Part shown: positions 56,015 through 64,000 of the stretch, piece after piece
Layout of the letters: every line of letters starts with the position of its first letter
Numbering within the stretch: the stretch's first letter is position 1
DNA from: Acinetobacter indicus CIP 110367
Lineage (GTDB): Bacteria > Pseudomonadota > Gammaproteobacteria > Pseudomonadales > Moraxellaceae
Assembly: GCF_000488255.1 (NCBI RefSeq)
Contig: NZ_KI530755.1
Span: 437,064-501,063, forward strand
Length of the DNA: 64,000 bases
Reading direction: 5' to 3'
Notes under the pieces: model-generated
The model's database searches: none
The model's input: the letters and a program-made list of their open reading frames with translations, nothing else
What the model was told of the DNA's origin: nothing
Program-made: the position numbers and the translations under genes

Positions 56015-57040
56015 TTATAAAAGCTGTAGCAAATGGCGTTGTAATTGTTCTAGATACGGTAATTTAAATGTACGCAGATGTCCACGTAAAGCCGAAATAT
56101 CCTGAATGGTTTTATAGTTGCTGCTGGTCTGAAACAGATTTTGGCTACCTACATAGCACAGGATTTTCTGTTCAGGATGAAACAGCAGATCGCCGGGCTG
56201 CACATTCAGGAAATTGGCCAGTTTCAGCACCACCGCCGGGGTCAGCTGCCGGGCCATCTGGTGGGTATCGGTGCCATAGATGTTTAACTGCCGGTTAATC
56301 TGAATATCACTGGTATGCCACGGCTGGGTATAGGGGTAAGCAAAGCTTTTACGCTGCGAGCTGAGCGCCAGTCCCTGTAACTCGACCCCAAAGACAATGG
56401 CACCCCACAGGAATTTTTCAATTTCTTTGAGCCGCATTTTGTTGCCATTCTGGTCTTGGACCTGAATTTCAGAGACATAGCGATATTCAAACAGCATCAC
56501 CTGATGGGTCTGGCCCTGTTCATCCTGCCAGTGGGTCAGAGCATAGCGGCGAATGTCATTGCTGAGGTTGCCTTGCTGGAACAGCGGAAACAGCTGTTTG
56601 ATTTGCGCAATAAAACGGACCGGCTGGAAGATGATCTGTTCATGCCGGGGAATGCTGTTAAAGGCCAACTGATACTTGAGCGCCAGTGCCTGTTGCTCCA
56701 GTTCCTGAATGGCATTGGTGATTGGGCGGCTGGATTCATAACAGAGAAACGCACCAAAGATCAAAAGGCCTCCCAGCAGCAGACACAGCTGCAAGGCCCA
56801 GTGCGCCGGGGCCAGCCAGAACAGCAGGATCAGTATCAGGCCGATGATGCCAAGCAAAATTGGCAGCTTGTTTTCAAAACGCAGGCTGATCGGGGCATTC
56901 CAGGGATGCAGCCGGTCAAGCAGTTCCTGCTGGGATTTGGCTTGTGCACCAATTTCCCAGAGCTGGGCGAGATTATTCCACACCAGCTGATTCTTCTTGC
57001 GGCGAATATGAATGCTGTGCTGAATATTCTCGATTGGCAT
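56015..57040 (-). CDS. membrane protein linked to lemA
   Basis: A 341-aa protein with two TM helices (residues ~60-80 and ~84-105: ILLGIIGLILILLFWLAPAH, LCLLLGGLLIFGAFLCYESS) followed by a soluble domain that looks like DUF3137-type proteins often paired with LemA. I cannot confirm the family. It sits 22 bp from lemA and 11 bp from queA, so it is most likely co-transcribed. Confidence 0.6.
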   Translation of the reverse strand: MPIENIQHSIHIRRKKNQLVWNNLAQLWEIGAQAKSQQELLDRLHPWNAPISLRFENKLPILLGIIGLILILLFWLAPAHWALQLCLLLGGLLIFGAFLCYESSRPITNAIQELEQQALALKYQLAFNSIPRHEQIIFQPVRFIAQIKQLFPLFQQGNLSNDIRRYALTHWQDEQGQTHQVMLFEYRYVSEIQVQDQNGNKMRLKEIEKFLWGAIVFGVELQGLALSSQRKSFAYPYTQPWHTSDIQINRQLNIYGTDTHQMARQLTPAVVLKLANFLNVQPGDLLFHPEQKILCYVGSQNLFQTSSNYKTIQDISALRGHLRTFKLPYLEQLQRHLLQLL

Positions 57041-57051
57041 GGGACAGTGCT

Positions 57052-58089
57052 CTAGCTGTGGGCCTGATCAATCAGCATGGCATCGCCATAACTGAAAAAG
57101 CGGTAACGCTGAGCCACCGCATGTTGATAGGCACGCATGATATTTTCACGACTCGACAGGGCTGACACCAGCATCAGCAGGGTTGATTCAGGCAGGTGGA
57201 AGTTGGTGATTAGACGGTCTACCACTTTAAATTTATAGCCCGGATAAATGAAAATCTGGGTATCACCGGTCCAGGCGGCCAGTGTGCCACCGTGTGCCTG
57301 TGCTGCACTTTCGACTGCACGGGTGGCCGTGGTGCCAACTGAAATGACTTTATTGCCACGTGCTTTGGCCTGCTGGATCATCTCCACAGCGGCGGTTGGC
57401 ACATCACACCATTCGCTGTGCATGATATGGTTTTCAATATCAGTGGTGCGTACCGGCAGGAAGGTTCCGGCACCGACGTGCAAGGTTACAAAGGTTTTTT
57501 GAATACCTTTGGCTTCAAGTTTGGCCAGCAGTTCGGCATCAAAATGCAGGCTGGCAGTCGGGGCGGCAACACTGGCCAGTTTGGTCGGATCATTAAATAC
57601 GGTTTGATAGCGTTCGGTATCAATCGCTTCTGCTTCACGGTTAAAGTACGGTGGAATAGGCAGGGCACCGTAGCGATCCAGCACCTCTAGAATGGGCTGG
57701 GAAAACTCGACAATAAACAGGTTCTCATGCCGGCCTTGTACCGTGACTTTCACTTCATCTGGACCAATGAAGAGTTCAGCACCAGCTTTTGGTGAATTGC
57801 TGGCTTTAATATGGCAATGCGCAATAAACTGATCTTGCATACGTTCAACCAGCACTTCCACAGCGCCACCGGTAGCACGTTTACCTTTCAGGCGGGCTTT
57901 CATGACTTTGGTGTCATTTAAGACCAGCACATCACCAGCTTCAAGTAAATCGACAAGATCGGTAAATTGATGGTCTTGATACTGACCTTCGGCATTGACA
58001 TGCAGCAGGCGTGAGGCGCTGCGCTGTTCCAGCGGGTAACGGGCAATCAGTTCATCAGGGAGATCGAAATTAAAATCAGAAAGTTGCAT
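57052..58089 (-). CDS. queA: tRNA epoxyqueuosine-forming SAM:tRNA ribosyltransferase-isomerase
   Basis: A 345-aa QueA from the ATG at 58089 ([20 protein letters not shown]); an ATG six codons upstream (58107) is less likely. Family marks: [51 protein letters not shown], and [16 protein letters not shown]. It transfers the ribose of SAM onto preQ1-tRNA. It begins an operon with the two genes to its left. The tRNA-Leu gene lies upstream on the other strand. Confidence 0.95.
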   Translation of the reverse strand: MQLSDFNFDLPDELIARYPLEQRSASRLLHVNAEGQYQDHQFTDLVDLLEAGDVLVLNDTKVMKARLKGKRATGGAVEVLVERMQDQFIAHCHIKASNSPKAGAELFIGPDEVKVTVQGRHENLFIVEFSQPILEVLDRYGALPIPPYFNREAEAIDTERYQTVFNDPTKLASVAAPTASLHFDAELLAKLEAKGIQKTFVTLHVGAGTFLPVRTTDIENHIMHSEWCDVPTAAVEMIQQAKARGNKVISVGTTATRAVESAAQAHGGTLAAWTGDTQIFIYPGYKFKVVDRLITNFHLPESTLLMLVSALSSRENIMRAYQHAVAQRYRFFSYGDAMLIDQAHS

Positions 58090-58268
58090 GGTTAAATAAA
58101 TGCGCAAAACAATAACAGGATTGGGCGTAGTATATGCGTTTTTTGGTTTTATCGCTGAAATTGCCTAATTATAAGACAAAAAAAATCGGGTTGATTTATT
58201 TTTAAACAAATATGGGAGGCGAGCGTTGACAAGCGGGTGAAACAGTTTATTATACGCATCAACACCTT

Positions 58269-58355
58269 CCCGAGGTGGTGAAATTGGTAGACGCGGCGGA
58301 CTCAAAATCCGCTGTCAGAGATGACGTGTCGGTTCGAGTCCGACCCTCGGGACCA
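58269..58355 (+). tRNA. tRNA-Leu (anticodon CAA)
   Basis: An 87-nt class II tRNA with acceptor stem CCCGAGG/CCTCGGG, D loop with AAATTGGTAGAC, anticodon loop CTCAAAA (anticodon CAA, reads UUG), long variable arm (TGTCAGAGATGACGT), T arm GTCGG-TTCGAGT-CCGAC, discriminator A and encoded CCA at 58353-58355. The long variable arm and the anticodon both fit leucine. Confidence 0.97.
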
Positions 58356-58367
58356 CAGATTTTAAAG

Positions 58368-58399
58368 AACCCCAAGCATATTCAGACTTGGGGTTTTTT
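58368..58399 (+). terminator. terminator of tRNA-Leu
   Basis: AACCCCAAG (58368-58376), 10-nt loop, CTTGGGGTT (58387-58395), then TTTT. 12 bp after the CCA end. Confidence 0.9.
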
Positions 58400-58493
58400 A
58401 TTGCCTCAAATTTATGGATAGCTATCTCATATCGCTTTGTTATTCGATACTGTATTTACAATCAAAAAATAAATGACTAATCGAGTATTTTGA

Positions 58494-58667
58494 TCAATCC
58501 TGATTGCATATTTTAAGTTTCCTCCATAGCCGGTAAGACTCTAGGAAAATTTGTCGATGTGTTTTCCCTGTTTGATGTGAGTCCTCTTTTAGTTGAAGAT
58601 ATTCTGCGTAGTCCATGGTGACAGATACTTGTTTGCTTTTGCCAATATTAATTTCAATTTTTTGCAT
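58494..58667 (-). CDS. possible small ribbon-helix-helix-like protein
   Basis: A 57-aa ORF starting MQKIEINIGKSKQVSVTMDY and ending with a positively charged helix (TGKTHRQIFLESYRLWRKLK). A beta strand followed by two helices fits a ribbon-helix-helix DNA-binding protein, but no SD is seen and codon use cannot be judged on so short a sequence. It lies between tRNA-Leu and icd, reading left. May be a remnant of an element once inserted at the tRNA gene. The remaining intergenic bases (58400-58493, 58668-58822) show nothing else. Confidence 0.35.
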   Translation of the reverse strand: MQKIEINIGKSKQVSVTMDYAEYLQLKEDSHQTGKTHRQIFLESYRLWRKLKICNQD

Positions 58668-58822
58668 ATAACAGGTGCTTGTTCAAAACGAGTAATAAGC
58701 ATAATTTAAAATTGTAATTTCTATTGTAGGTTATTGAATACCAATGAGTTCACGTACGTACGCATGAAATATTTAAAGAGGGAAAATAGGTATTGGTTCA
58801 GCTTGTAATGAGTAGTGAGATA

Positions 58823-58852
58823 AAAAAACCGGCGCCTTAACACCGGTTTTTT
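58823..58852 (-). terminator. terminator of icd
   Basis: AAAAAACCGG (58823-58832), 10-nt loop, CCGGTTTTTT (58843-58852), 34 bp past the icd stop on the minus strand. It gives a T tract in that direction. Confidence 0.88.
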
Positions 58853-58886
58853 ATGAGCTGACTAACAAAGGTCAGTCAAATTCAAT

Positions 58887-61124
58887 TTAAGCTTGTAATG
58901 AAGCCAGCGTTGCATTCAAGGTTTTGCTTGGACGCATCACGGCATTCACTTTCGCTTGATCTACCGCGTAGTAACCGCCGATATCTACTGACTTACCTTG
59001 AACTTCTGCAAGTTCAGCCACGATTTTCTCTTCATTTGCAGCTAAAGCTTGTGCAAGTGGAGCAAATTTCGCTTTCAGTTCAGCATCTTCGTCTTGTGCA
59101 GCAAGTTCTTCTGCCCAGAATTTTGCCAGGTAGAAGTGGCTGCCACGGTTGTCCAGCTCGCCAGTACGACGTGATGGAGACTTGTCGTTGTCCAGCAGTT
59201 TGCCTGTTGCAGCATCTAAAGTCTTCGCCAGAAGTTTCGCTTTCGTGTTGTCTTCTTTAATGCCAAGCTCTTCTAGAGATACCGCCAGTGCCAGGAACTC
59301 ACCTAAAGAATCCCAACGTAAGTGGTTTTCTTCAACCAGCTGTTGTACGTGTTTTGGCGCAGAACCACCGGCACCTGTTTCGTACATACCGCCACCAGCC
59401 ATTAACGGTACGATTGACAGCATTTTCGCAGATGTACCTAGTTCCATAATTGGGAACAGGTCAGTCAGGTAGTCACGTAAGATGTTACCGGTTACAGAAA
59501 TGGTATCCAGGCCACGAGCAACGCGCTCAAGCGTATAACGCATTGCACGGACTTGTGACATGATCTGGATGTCTAAACCGTCTGTATCGTGATCTTTCAG
59601 GTATTTTTGTACTTTCTTGATCAGTTCATTTTCGTGTGGACGGTACGGGTCTAACCAGAAGATAGCTGGCATACCAGAGTTACGTGCACGTGTAACAGCC
59701 AGTTTCACCCAGTCGCGGATTGGTGCGTCTTTCACCTGACACATACGCCAGATGTCGCCTTCTTCCACGTTTTGAGACATCAACACTTCACCTGTTTCCA
59801 GATCCGTGATGTTGGCAACACCCGCTTCAGGAATTTCGAAAGTCTTGTCGTGTGAACCGTATTCTTCCGCTTTTTGCGCCATCAGACCAACGTTAGGCAC
59901 AGTACCCATGGTACGTGGGTCGAAGTTACCATTCCATTTACAGAAGTTGATCATTTCCTGGTAAATACGCGCGAAAGTCGATTCTGGCATTACTGCTTTA
60001 CAGTCGTAAGGCTTGCCGTCAGCACCCCACATTTTACCGCCAGAACGGATCATTGCTGGCATAGATGCGTCAACAATTACGTCGTTCGGAGAGTGGAAGT
60101 TAGTGATGCCTTTTGCAGAATCCACCATCGCCAGTGCAGGACGGTGTTCTTGACACGCGTGCAAGTCTTCGATGATTTCTTCACGTAAAGAAGTTGGCAG
60201 GGTTTCGATCTTCTCGTAAAGACCGGCCATACCATTATTGACATTAATGCCTAACTCGTCGAACAGTTTGCCATGTTTTTCGAAAGCATCTTTGTAGTAA
60301 ATTTTCACACAGTGACCGAATACGATCGGGTGTGAAACTTTCATCATGGTTGCTTTTACGTGTAAAGAGAACAGGATGCCGGCTTCTTTACAGTCATCCA
60401 ATTCTTTTTCATAGAAGTCGCAAAGCGCTTTTTTGCTCATGAACATCGAGTCGATGATTTCACCGTCTTGCAGCGCAACTTTTGGCTTCAGAACAATGGT
60501 TTCACCTGACTTGGTGATCAGTTCCATTTTCACGTTACGCGCGCGGTCTAAAGTCATGGACTTTTCGCCATGGTAGAAGTCGCCTTCGTCCATGTGAGAA
60601 ACGTGAGTTTGTGACCACTGTTTCCACTCGCTCATTGAGTGCGGGTTTTTCTTCGCGTAGTTCTTTACTGCAGTTGGTGCGCGACGGTCAGAGTTACCTT
60701 CACGTAATACCGGGTTTACTGCAGAGCCCAGGCATTTGCCATAACGGGTCTTGATTGCCTTTTCTTCCTCAGTGGTCGGGTTTTCAGGGTAATCAGGAAC
60801 CGCATAGCCTTTAGACTGAAGTTCTTTGATACATGCAGTCAACTGAGCAACAGAAGCACTGATGTTTGGAAGTTTGATGATGTTCGTATCTGGATCTTGT
60901 GTAAGACGACCTAGCTCTGCGAGGTTGTCAGTGACCTTTTGCTCGTCGGTGAGGTAGTCAGAAAATTCTGCGAGCACGCGTGCGGCCACGGAGATGTCAC
61001 TTTTAACGATCTCTACGCCGGCCGGCTTAGTAAAGGTCTCAATAATCGGCAGCAGCGAATAAGTCGCCAGTAATGGCGCCTCGTCAGTCAGTGTGTAAAT
61101 GATGGTTGACTTTCCACCAGCCAT
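58887..61124 (-). CDS. icd: monomeric NADP-dependent isocitrate dehydrogenase
   Basis: A 745-aa monomeric (IDH-II type) isocitrate dehydrogenase, turning isocitrate and NADP into 2-oxoglutarate, CO2 and NADPH. The length and the blocks [55 protein letters not shown] and [20 protein letters not shown] are those of the monomeric family, unrelated in length to the ~420-aa dimeric enzyme. Monomeric IDH is common in Acinetobacter and other gamma-proteobacteria. Confidence 0.95.
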   Translation of the reverse strand: MAGGKSTIIYTLTDEAPLLATYSLLPIIETFTKPAGVEIVKSDISVAARVLAEFSDYLTDEQKVTDNLAELGRLTQDPDTNIIKLPNISASVAQLTACIKELQSKGYAVPDYPENPTTEEEKAIKTRYGKCLGSAVNPVLREGNSDRRAPTAVKNYAKKNPHSMSEWKQWSQTHVSHMDEGDFYHGEKSMTLDRARNVKMELITKSGETIVLKPKVALQDGEIIDSMFMSKKALCDFYEKELDDCKEAGILFSLHVKATMMKVSHPIVFGHCVKIYYKDAFEKHGKLFDELGINVNNGMAGLYEKIETLPTSLREEIIEDLHACQEHRPALAMVDSAKGITNFHSPNDVIVDASMPAMIRSGGKMWGADGKPYDCKAVMPESTFARIYQEMINFCKWNGNFDPRTMGTVPNVGLMAQKAEEYGSHDKTFEIPEAGVANITDLETGEVLMSQNVEEGDIWRMCQVKDAPIRDWVKLAVTRARNSGMPAIFWLDPYRPHENELIKKVQKYLKDHDTDGLDIQIMSQVRAMRYTLERVARGLDTISVTGNILRDYLTDLFPIMELGTSAKMLSIVPLMAGGGMYETGAGGSAPKHVQQLVEENHLRWDSLGEFLALAVSLEELGIKEDNTKAKLLAKTLDAATGKLLDNDKSPSRRTGELDNRGSHFYLAKFWAEELAAQDEDAELKAKFAPLAQALAANEEKIVAELAEVQGKSVDIGGYYAVDQAKVNAVMRPSKTLNATLASLQA

Positions 61125-61903
61125 ATATAGCCCCTTGCGTTGATTGAGTTTTGAGGGGGTGAAAGTGATGAATCAGCCCCTGCGAACCGGTTTGCTTAAG
61201 TAAAACCTTGAGAGTATCGACCCTCAAGCCTTTCCAGTCAACGTAATATCCGTGATAACGACATTTCGCTGAAAAATGATGCATTTTAATTCGTGATATT
61301 TGTGCCTGATTTGAATCCACACTTGCCTGTTTGGGGAAGAAAAACACTCAAAGAGCCGCTTTTTTCCTTCAAACTCGATCATTCCATCCAGCACATCTGC
61401 GTATTAGATTTGAATGATTAACCTGATTTTTTCAATACCAATAAGACAGATTGATCATGTGATGACGATTCACTGATCAGGCGGATATATTATCGTCCAA
61501 AAACATGAACAGAAGATGTAAAACTAAAGTAACGTGGTAAACCCATTATCCGGTGAAAATTAACCAGGAAATTCCCTTAAAAATCCGATGAATTTACAGA
61601 AATCATACCTATCATAACACTGAAAAAAGTGTATAAAAATGTGCCAATTTATGTTTAACCAAAATCAGTTAATAGCTTGCTGTTTAAAAAGAGATAAACA
61701 AAAAGTAGTGAATTTATTTAATAAATGTAATGAAAATATACCTTTTTTTAAAATTTTTTCAGGTTACAAATTAATGAAGGAGTTTGGTTTATTCTTTTGG
61801 GTTTGGTGTTATATTCTCTGTTAAAGTTTGTTAACCGGGCTGAGCAATCGGCTTTAAAAATGGCCTAAATATTCTATAAGAATGGATCTCGGATGAGGCA
61901 GAT
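61125..61903. other. intergenic region upstream of icd and the kinase
   Basis: 779 bp. Bases 61125-61400 should carry the icd promoter. A Cys- and Phe-rich ORF at 61639-61824 (61 aa) has no SD or family and is likely chance. The region is AT-rich and contains nothing I can name. Confidence 0.5.
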
Positions 61904-63178
61904 ATGAAGTTGCAGTTGCTTGAAATAGGTTCAGAAACTGAACAGCTGAGTGCATGCAGGTTGTCTCTGTTATTGGGGGTATTTACTGCCACCAATCAGA
62001 TTGAGCGTTTTTTATCATCTGCCCGTAAAATTTTAGGGGTAGAGCGTTCCGCACTGGCCTTCGAGGGCGAACCCTATTTATGGTATGCCCATCAGGACTG
62101 TTTTAAAGCCTTTATTGCACCCGATCATATCCAGATTGTCGAACTGTTTGATGGTCAGGACTGCATTCATACCGAGCATCCTCACTATATACAACTGGTT
62201 GAGCGTATTGGCTCTTTAGGCGTAGAAGCAAAACGCTTTATGGCCTTTGATCTGAAAATGTCCGATGGTCGTTCAATTGGACAAATCCTATTTTTCGACC
62301 AGAACGAGCAGCCTTTTTCGCTACAGGCGATTGAAATTCTCAGTGATCTGGCCACTAACCTGGTGAATTATCTGGAGTTAAAAGCTGAGCATGCTGAACT
62401 AAAAGAAATGTATGAGCAGCAGGCCGCGCTGAATTTTAGTAAAACCAAGTTTTTCCAGATTATTGCGCATGACTTGAGAGCGCCGTTTCATGGCCTGCTC
62501 GGTTTTTCCGAAGTTCTGGCGCAAGAACGCGAAACGCTGGATGATTCCAGTGTGCAAAATATTGCCGACTATTTATATGATACTGCGCAATCGACCTATA
62601 ACCTGCTGGAAAGCTTGTTGAACTGGGCCATGGCAGAAGGCGGCCGCTTTATCTATCATCCAATTAACTTCAAGCTGCAACAGTCGTCGCAAATTGTCTG
62701 CGATGTCCTGAACAGTCTGGCGGCGAAAAAGAATATTCAGCTGATTAACCAGATTGATGATGATATTAAAGTCTATGCCGACATTAATATGATTACTTCG
62801 GTTATCCAGAACCTGGTGTCGAATGCGCTAAAATTCACCCCGACAGATGGTACTGGCAAGGTGACTTTACGCGCCGAACAGGCAGACGATGGCGTGCACA
62901 TCTATATTCAGGATACCGGTCTGGGCATGAGCCAGTCGCAAATAGAGCAGCTATTCCAGGCTGCGGTCACGGCCAGTAGCAAAGGTACAGCCGGTGAAAA
63001 AGGTACTGGTTTGGGCTTGGTACTGTGTAAGCGTTTTGTTGACCTGAACAAAGGTGAAATTGTAGTGGAATCTAATGAAGGCGAAGGAACCACCTTTATT
63101 GTGACCTTGCCGCAGGCCACCAGCGCGCATCAGGCTTTAATGCCGGAAGATATACAGTTCGAAAAAGTAAAAATGTAG
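61904..63178 (+). CDS. soluble sensor histidine kinase
   Basis: A 424-aa kinase without TM helices. The N-terminal ~165 residues look like a GAF domain (SLLLGVFTATNQIERFLSSA, ARKILGVERSALAF; FMAFDLKMSDGRSIGQILFF). HisKA has the phospho-acceptor His189 (QIIAHDLRAPFHGLLGFSEV), and HATPase has NLVSNALKFTPTDG, DTGLGMSQ and GEKGTGLGLVLCKRFV. No response regulator is adjacent, so its partner must be elsewhere. It likely senses a cytoplasmic signal. Precedes glnE by 75 bp. Confidence 0.9.
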   Translation: MKLQLLEIGSETEQLSACRLSLLLGVFTATNQIERFLSSARKILGVERSALAFEGEPYLWYAHQDCFKAFIAPDHIQIVELFDGQDCIHTEHPHYIQLVERIGSLGVEAKRFMAFDLKMSDGRSIGQILFFDQNEQPFSLQAIEILSDLATNLVNYLELKAEHAELKEMYEQQAALNFSKTKFFQIIAHDLRAPFHGLLGFSEVLAQERETLDDSSVQNIADYLYDTAQSTYNLLESLLNWAMAEGGRFIYHPINFKLQQSSQIVCDVLNSLAAKKNIQLINQIDDDIKVYADINMITSVIQNLVSNALKFTPTDGTGKVTLRAEQADDGVHIYIQDTGLGMSQSQIEQLFQAAVTASSKGTAGEKGTGLGLVLCKRFVDLNKGEIVVESNEGEGTTFIVTLPQATSAHQALMPEDIQFEKVKM

Positions 63179-63253
63179 AAAACGCAATTTTCTTTTCCCC
63201 TCTAGCCAGACTCCTGATATAACTAGAAAAAATAGTCAGCTTTGGGTGTGTGA

Positions 63254-64000
63254 ATGAATACGGAACAATTGCGCAAAACCTTAGGTGCCAGTCAATATGC
63301 AGAACAGGTATTGGCCAAGCACCAACCCCTCTTAGAACAAGATTATGCAGTTGACCGGTTTTTAACCCCTTTAAGCACCCAGCAGATTCAGCACACCGTG
63401 CAAATAACCTTGCAGGATATTCAGGATGAAGCCGAGTGGATGCGTAGTCTGCGGATTTTACGTGCCCGGCTGATGTTTCGCTGGATCTGGCAAGATGCCA
63501 ACCAGTTAACCGATGTGGTCACCCTGACCCGTGAACTGTCCGATTTTGCTGATGTCTGTGTAACAGCAGCAAAAGATTTTGCCCGGGCTCCCTTGGTGGC
63601 CAAGCATGGCGAGCCGGTGGGCTATAACGGTAAAGTACAGGACCTGATCGTAATTGCCATGGGTAAACATGGTGCGCAGGAACTGAATTTATCCAGCGAT
63701 ATTGACCTGATTTTTGCCTTCGATGAGCAGGGCGAAACCAACGGCCGTAAATGTATTGATGTGCAGCAGTTCTGTATTTTATGGGGACAGAAACTGATTT
63801 ATCTGCTCGACCATATCACTGCCGATGGCTTTGTGTTCCGGGTCGATATGCGCTTGCGTCCCTGGGGCGATGGTTCGGCCCTAGCGATTAGTCATGTGGC
63901 GCTGGAAAAATACTTAAGCCAGCATGGCCGTGAATGGGAGCGCTATGCCTGGATCAAGGCGCGCATTGTCACCGGTGGTAAAGAAGGGGATGAACTGCTG
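63254..64000 (+). CDS. glnE: glutamine-synthetase adenylyltransferase, 5' part
   Basis: The first 249 codons of GlnE, open to the window end. It reads MNTEQLRKTLGASQYAEQVL and then the first nucleotidyltransferase domain: VIAMGKHGAQELNLSSDIDL with the catalytic Asp pair, and FRVDMRLRPWGDGSALAISH. GlnE adenylylates and deadenylylates glutamine synthetase in nitrogen control; the second catalytic half lies beyond the window. ATG at 63254; no strong SD is seen. Confidence 0.95.
   Translation, partial: MNTEQLRKTLGASQYAEQVLAKHQPLLEQDYAVDRFLTPLSTQQIQHTVQITLQDIQDEAEWMRSLRILRARLMFRWIWQDANQLTDVVTLTRELSDFADVCVTAAKDFARAPLVAKHGEPVGYNGKVQDLIVIAMGKHGAQELNLSSDIDLIFAFDEQGETNGRKCIDVQQFCILWGQKLIYLLDHITADGFVFRVDMRLRPWGDGSALAISHVALEKYLSQHGREWERYAWIKARIVTGGKEGDELL

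Noticed and set aside
61639..61824. 61-aa Cys/Phe-rich ORF upstream of the histidine kinase
   Set aside because: No SD, extreme AT bias and no recognisable domain.

Overview
The window reads as Acinetobacter DNA (a moraxellaceous gamma-proteobacterium). The evidence is the gene set and protein style: pntAA-pntAB-pntB, a monomeric NADP isocitrate dehydrogenase, gacS/cysM/rlmD/relA order, tgt-yajC-secD-secF, and AT-rich intergenic DNA. This assignment is inferred from recognition, not from a database search.

Left part (1-23960): an accessory metal-resistance island studded with insertion sequences. It opens with the 3' part of an IS5-family element (1-839). Next come remnants of an unknown ORF split by a complete IS66-family element (969-3543), an AlpA-like regulator and a methyltransferase-like scrap. 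The main cargo is a czcCBA-type RND efflux operon with accessory membrane proteins: a His-containing small protein, a HupE/UreJ fusion, a transmembrane anchor protein and an NreB-like MFS pump with a His-rich tail. A second IS66 copy (13800-16332) has landed 1 bp before the ATG of a histidinol dehydrogenase gene. After hisD come a YqaA-like membrane protein, a 41-aa YHYH peptide, a divergent rcnR-like/dmeF-like pair with a recognisable operator, and chrB-chrA for chromate. A 0.95-kb AT-rich stretch without a recognisable gene leads to a complete IS5-family copy with a 9-bp target duplication (22922-23960). Together the cargo points to resistance to nickel/cobalt/zinc-type divalent cations and to chromate. 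A Ni/Co bias is suggested by the HupE, NreB-like, RcnR-like and DmeF-like members.

Middle part (24124-33187): a stress-flavoured accessory stretch. It has an unknown gene, katE with a linked haem-oxygenase-like protein, a CinA-C protein, a small hydrophilic protein, a 127-aa protein that is 58% glutamine, a HEPN-like protein whose RNase motif seems altered, and MFS and EamA transporters.

Right part (34033-64000): ordinary chromosomal housekeeping. It includes transhydrogenase (pntAA-pntAB-pntB), rsfS, a three-gene catabolic-looking run (isomerase, beta-hydroxyacid dehydrogenase, crotonase), gacS divergent from cysM, a PolB-like exonuclease, rlmD, relA, a phosphopantetheinyl transferase, secF/secD/yajC/tgt, a PAS-GGDEF diguanylate cyclase, lemA, a membrane protein, queA, tRNA-Leu(CAA), icd, a soluble histidine kinase, and the 5' part of glnE running off the end.

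No CRISPR array, rRNA or replication origin was seen. The most unusual items are the metal-island architecture (fusion, inverted repeats, IS66 next to the hisD start), the glutamine-rich protein, and a 42-bp coiled-coil repeat difference between the two IS66 copies.
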